Below, piece after piece: positions 15,901 to 18,576 of a stretch of DNA of 18,576 bases; position 1 is the stretch's first letter, and every line of letters starts with the position of its first letter. The notes beneath the pieces were generated by a model. The model made no database searches. It saw only the letters and a program-made list of their open reading frames with translations, and was not told the origin of the DNA. The translations under genes were made by a program, and so were the position numbers. Origin of the DNA: Brachionus koreanus (lineage: Eukaryota; Rotifera; Eurotatoria; Ploima; Brachionidae); contig PJRA01000216.1 of assembly GCA_016987375.1 (NCBI GenBank), forward strand, positions 976,537-995,112. The letters are read 5' to 3'.

Positions 15901-16503
15901 AAAAAAATATAACTAATATAAGCACTAGCCAATTTTGTCAAGGTAACACAATTCGATGGGCTATTGCTTGGAGTTTAGACGAGGAGAAGCAATTAAACCA
16001 ATTTAATTCAGATAAGTTTAAAAAAATAGATCGCAAATGTCAAGCTTCAAAATCTTTGAAGTTAATAGTTGATAAAAAATCTTTTCAAATCGAAGATATG
16101 AATAATTTTGATCCATATGAAATTATAAAGACATTTATTATAAAAAAATTAAGAGTAATTTTATAAAAAATATAATTGAGTAAAAATTTGTTTTTATTTT
16201 GGTGGACTAAAGTTTGGAATTGAGAGGGAAAATAGAGACCAGAGTAAGATAGTATTTGAAGTTAAAGAGAAAACATGGTCAAATCGAAAAGAAAGAAGAA
16301 GTTTAGCCAAGTGTGGAAATTCGTGTCACATTAAAATTCTTGAGGATAAATTCAAATTTGTTTGTGAAATAAATAAACTACCAAGTGAAAATATTGAATT
16401 GAAACTAAATCTCGATCAAAATATCAAAAATTCAAAAACAAAAAACTATCTTAATGAAATATTTGAATTTCTAAAATATAATTTGAAAAGCATCAAACTT
16501 TGA
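12921..16503 (+). CDS. METTL16: RNA N6-adenosine methyltransferase METTL16 (METT-10 family)
   Basis: METTL16 makes m6A on U6 snRNA and on hairpins of SAM-synthetase transcripts, linking splicing to SAM levels. Six exons join in frame: 12921-13113, 13554-13673, 15308-15451, 15503-15791, 15836-16154 and 16213-16503 (TGA), giving 451 residues. The N-terminal RNA-binding module begins MHERNPFHKNPPDF and continues with SLSCTLLKDLYG and HLIPRIPQRINYILWLEDLL. The SAM-binding motif I is GIDIGCGTCCIYGL (about residues 101-113). The catalytic NPPFF is at residues 188-192. MMGKKSSLNEIK and QFCQGNTIRWAIAWS complete the Rossmann domain. The last exon encodes a reduced C-terminal region (KTWSNRKERR, then an LNEIFEFLKYNL helix) that resembles the vertebrate-conserved (VCR) domain but is much shorter than the mammalian one. 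The acceptors at 15835 and 16212 were chosen among alternatives by frame and alignment. Intron 2 (13674-15307) holds a hAT-type element and an older relic; intron 1 (440 bp) holds nothing recognised. Confidence 0.95.
13975..14085 (-). pseudogene. Relic of a Cys/Trp-rich (PHD-like) coding segment
   Basis: On the minus strand 37 codons are open and read FHSDNDQNSWISSEKCENW followed by ICRDCWLLGMKPNQSFYS. The arrangement W-I-x(3)-K-C-x(2)-W-x-C-x(2)-C resembles half of a PHD-type zinc finger, as found at the C-termini of some transposases and retroelement proteins; one expected Cys reads as Ser. It lies in METTL16 intron 2 on the opposite strand. The flanking sequence on the same strand has stops, so this is probably a decayed element rather than a nested gene. 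Confidence 0.4.
14144..14690. mobile_element. Non-autonomous hAT-type foldback element (547 bp) with 8-bp target-site duplication
   Basis: The ends read TATTGTTGGG (left) and, reverse-complemented, TAGTGTTGGG (right), the TAGNG-type terminus of hAT elements. They are flanked by ATGAGTAC (14136-14143) and ATGAGTAT (14691-14698), an 8-bp duplication with one difference, as expected for hAT insertion. The element consists of two long imperfect inverted arms (about 14144-14339 and 14451-14690) rich in GGCCGGCC, GACCG and GGTCGG subrepeats, around an AT-rich loop of about 110 bp. The best-paired parts are the inner arms (about 14200-14339 with 14451-14590). The arms are far more GC-rich than the rest of the window. 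No transposase is encoded; the three open frames of 60-99 codons across the arms are repeats read as protein. It lies in METTL16 intron 2. Confidence 0.92.
14688..15110 (-). pseudogene. Decayed acidic/serine/lysine-rich reading frames interrupted by the hAT-type element
   Basis: On the minus strand, about 15075-14985 encodes an acidic stretch (MNEDDEFNDIFDSYITDEEN, then ESEEDDVIY and a stop). A few more short acidic pieces follow (EDAFLFVED). An open frame then runs from an ATG at 14843 to 14688, rich in Lys/Ser/Cys (for example KKPNCELSKICKVSDLSKK). Its stop codon TAG is provided by the terminal bases of the hAT-type element, and its last residues overlap the target duplication. The PHD-like relic lies beyond the element on the same strand. 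Together these look like a broken coding unit older than the hAT insertion. Origin unknown; a transposon-derived protein is my best guess. Confidence 0.35.
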
Positions 16504-16633
16504 TTAAAAAGTAAAAAATTGTTTGTATATTATTTGTTTTTTGTTAATTAATTTTTTCATGTTTAAAAATTATTATCTACAGTTTTGCTTTAATTTTTAT
16601 TGAATCAATTATTTAGAAATAGAATAAAAATAA

Positions 16634-17740
16634 TTAAACTTTGCATGGATCAACTGGGCCATTATTCAAGGAGCATAGACCATTTCTTAAAATACAAGAA
16701 ATAATTGTAAATATTTCATATAGAGTTGCGTTGTGTCACTTAGTCTATTTAAAGTAAAAATTTACTTTGAAAAAAAATTTCCCATAAAAAAATCTGAACA
16801 AATTTTTCCATCTTCTAAAAATCGATTTTAATTTTAGCCTCGTAATCGAATTTTAACTACTTAGAAATATTTAATCTGTAGAACTTTAAATAGAATTATT
16901 GACTCAACAAAAAAACTCTAATTTTAATATTACGTGCATGCTTTCCAACAATTATGATGCATGAACGATTGATATAAATGGTCTTCACATCTTTGCACAT
17001 TTGAATTGCAGTAAGAGTCTCCAAGTTTGTTAATACAAGGTGTTGGAGTTGTCAAAACAGGATGCAATAAATCACATGGGTTTATTATGGCTCCTGGGCA
17101 TAAAGCCTGGTTCGGATGAGGAAAAGTTATGTGCAAAACACACAAATCATGCAAACTGAGCAAATTTTTTTTCAGTAATTCATCAAATATTTTTTTGGTT
17201 GCATCGCCCAAAGCTTCCTACTAAAACTTTAGAAGCAACAAATATTGTTTAAAAATAAATACTTGAAGAGTAGCGCCAGTGCCAGTGGAAGTGATTGAAG
17301 ATCCTCTATCAGTAATTTGAACACAGGTATCACCGCACATCTTTATTCTCATAGCACGACCAAATATAACGGTCTTAGGAATTTTAATAAAAAATTATGA
17401 GAAAAAAACAAGTGTATTTTTAATTACGTCTTGGTAATCACTTGGCTTGAACAAGCTACCCAAAAGACCTTGAAAAAGATTTACAGCTAATGAACTGAGA
17501 GCAGTGGTCAAAATGCTCGTGGTTACTGGTTCGATTCTTGTGTTCTTTTTTTTTTTAATATTCAATTTAAATACCATTTTTCAAAAATTTTCAATTACTT
17601 GATTCTTTTCATCCGAACATTGAATGGAAAGAACTAAAGCGAAAGCCAGCAAAACAGATAATGTTAAAGCTTGAATTTAGTTTTATTGTTGATCGCATCG
17701 ATTAAGTCATAAGATAGAAATTACTTGTTTTCAAATTCAT
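16634..17740 (-). CDS. Secreted cysteine-rich protein with a C-terminal ShKT domain
   Basis: Six exons on the minus strand join in frame: 17740-17725, 17669-17599, 17544-17428, 17373-17263, 17217-16934 and 16685-16634 (TAA), giving 216 residues. Exons 1-2 encode a signal peptide: basic start MNLKT, hydrophobic core SVLLAFALVLSIQC, likely cleavage near residue 23. The middle (about 30-105) is Ser/Thr-rich with a Cys pair at 81 and 85. The C-terminal part carries Cys at 131, 145 and 153, then six at 166, 175, 182, 195, 199 and 204. Their spacing fits a ShKT domain, a six-cysteine fold found in many secreted animal proteins, including astacins and nematode surface proteins, as well as some channel-blocking peptides. 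The sixth Cys lies on the separate last exon; without that splice the frame stops at 16930. Context gives no evidence of a toxin role, and a structural or enzyme-associated secreted protein is equally likely. The gene is tail to tail with METTL16, 130 bp apart. Confidence 0.75.
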
Positions 17741-18576
17741 CTTTTCGTTTAAGGACTAATTTACTTGAGCTAGATTTATATAAAAGAATTAATTTTTTTT
17801 TCAACTTAGGCGAGATTTTTATGTTTGAATTTAGAGTAAGCATTTGTTGTTTTCTCAACTTTTCGGATTTATCGAACGCTAGTTTCACAAAAAAAAAATT
17901 GATAAAACATTCAATTGCTTAAAAATTAAAATTAAAAAAATTTATTTTTAATTATTTATTTTAAGTAAAATATTAAATTGAAATTTTGGCACATAATCAG
18001 CCATCAAGGTGTAAATAAAAAAAACTTAAAATTTTGAACAGATAAATAAATAACATTCATTTGGATATGAGATTGTTGGCGAATGTTAAACATATTCCAT
18101 TACTCTTTTTCTTGAAGAGTTCATAAAAATGTTATCAAAGAATATTGGCTTTTCTAAGTTTTGGAAGACTGATAGATGGATTTAAAAGACTAACAAGTTA
18201 CTAGATAATTTTTATTTTTTATTTTTAAACATTTTTAAAAGTGAATAAAATACAGAGAGTTTTAACTTTTTTTTAATATTTCAACTCGATTCCGACTCGT
18301 TTATTTTGCTGTATTGGACTTGGGCTATTATTTCCATTTGTTGATGTTTAGCAGCTTCGCTTCAAGTTGGTCGCTCGTATTCAGTTCGCATATTTGAACA
18401 TTATAGTTTAGTGTTTTTATTTTTTTATCGAAATTATTAAAAAAATTTTTCAATGATAAATTTAAAATCTCACACAAAAAAAAAATACAGAATTCATTTA
18501 TATTTATTGTCTTAATTAAACTACGACAATAAGTAATTATTTTTTAAAACCAAATATCACAAAACCCTTAAGTTAA
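17741..18576. other. Region upstream of the ShKT gene; AT-rich with one GC-richer island
   Basis: No gene is supported here. It should include the promoter of the ShKT gene. At about 18280-18415 the composition becomes clearly less AT-rich and short open segments appear on both strands, for example ICELNTSDQLEAKLLNINKW on the minus strand ending in two stops. I cannot assign them. The island may be an exon of a gene continuing beyond the window or a repeat fragment. The plus-strand frame at 17725-17922 overlaps the ShKT first exon and is Phe/Leu-rich, so it is not accepted. Confidence 0.45.

Noticed and set aside
17500..17556. tRNA-like B box (GGTTCGATTC) followed by a T-run on the plus strand
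   Set aside because: It lies inside coding exon 3 of the ShKT gene; the only A-box-like string is too close and no acceptor stem pairs.

Overview
This window is strongly AT-rich nuclear DNA from a eukaryote, most likely a small invertebrate animal. Five protein genes can be built, and all have GT-AG introns, mostly 44-65 bp. The set (Golgi class I mannosidase, NEDD4-type HECT ligase, NDUFA13/GRIM-19, METTL16, a secreted ShKT protein) is metazoan. The low GC, short introns and ShKT protein would suit a rotifer, a nematode or another small invertebrate; the phylum cannot be fixed from the sequence alone.

Layout from left to right: (1) 232-1555 (+), the 3' five exons of a GH47 Golgi alpha-1,2-mannosidase whose 5' end lies outside the window. 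(2) About 1.6-4.2 kb, a repeat-rich intergenic zone with the C-terminal tail of a non-LTR reverse transcriptase (1921-2110, minus), a GC-richer hairpin plus AATAAA-type tail (2760-2870), an unidentified minus-strand reading frame (2930-3200) and a weak second RT remnant (about 3461). (3) 4264-10288 (-), a complete seven-exon NEDD4-family ligase (C2, three WW, HECT; 809 aa). Its 2.9 kb fifth intron holds a dead mariner transposase and a large nested palindrome. (4) 10289-12172, AT-rich spacer between two divergent genes. (5) 12173-12736 (+), NDUFA13. (6) 12921-16503 (+), METTL16 in six exons, only 184 bp behind NDUFA13. Its 1.6 kb second intron contains a complete 547-bp foldback hAT-type element with an 8-bp target duplication, inserted into an older decayed coding relic. 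(7) 16634-17740 (-), a secreted cysteine-rich ShKT protein in six exons, tail to tail with METTL16. (8) 17741-18576, mostly uninformative AT-rich sequence with a short GC-richer island.

The genes are ordinary housekeeping and secretory genes with no obvious shared pathway. The unusual parts are the nested mobile-element history in the two large introns, the palindrome at 7453-7750, and details that single-ORF annotation would miss: the NEDD4 active-site cysteine codon is split by an intron, and the sixth ShKT cysteine lies on a separate 52-bp exon. I see no convincing new biological system. All gene models are conceptual splices read by eye, without transcript support.
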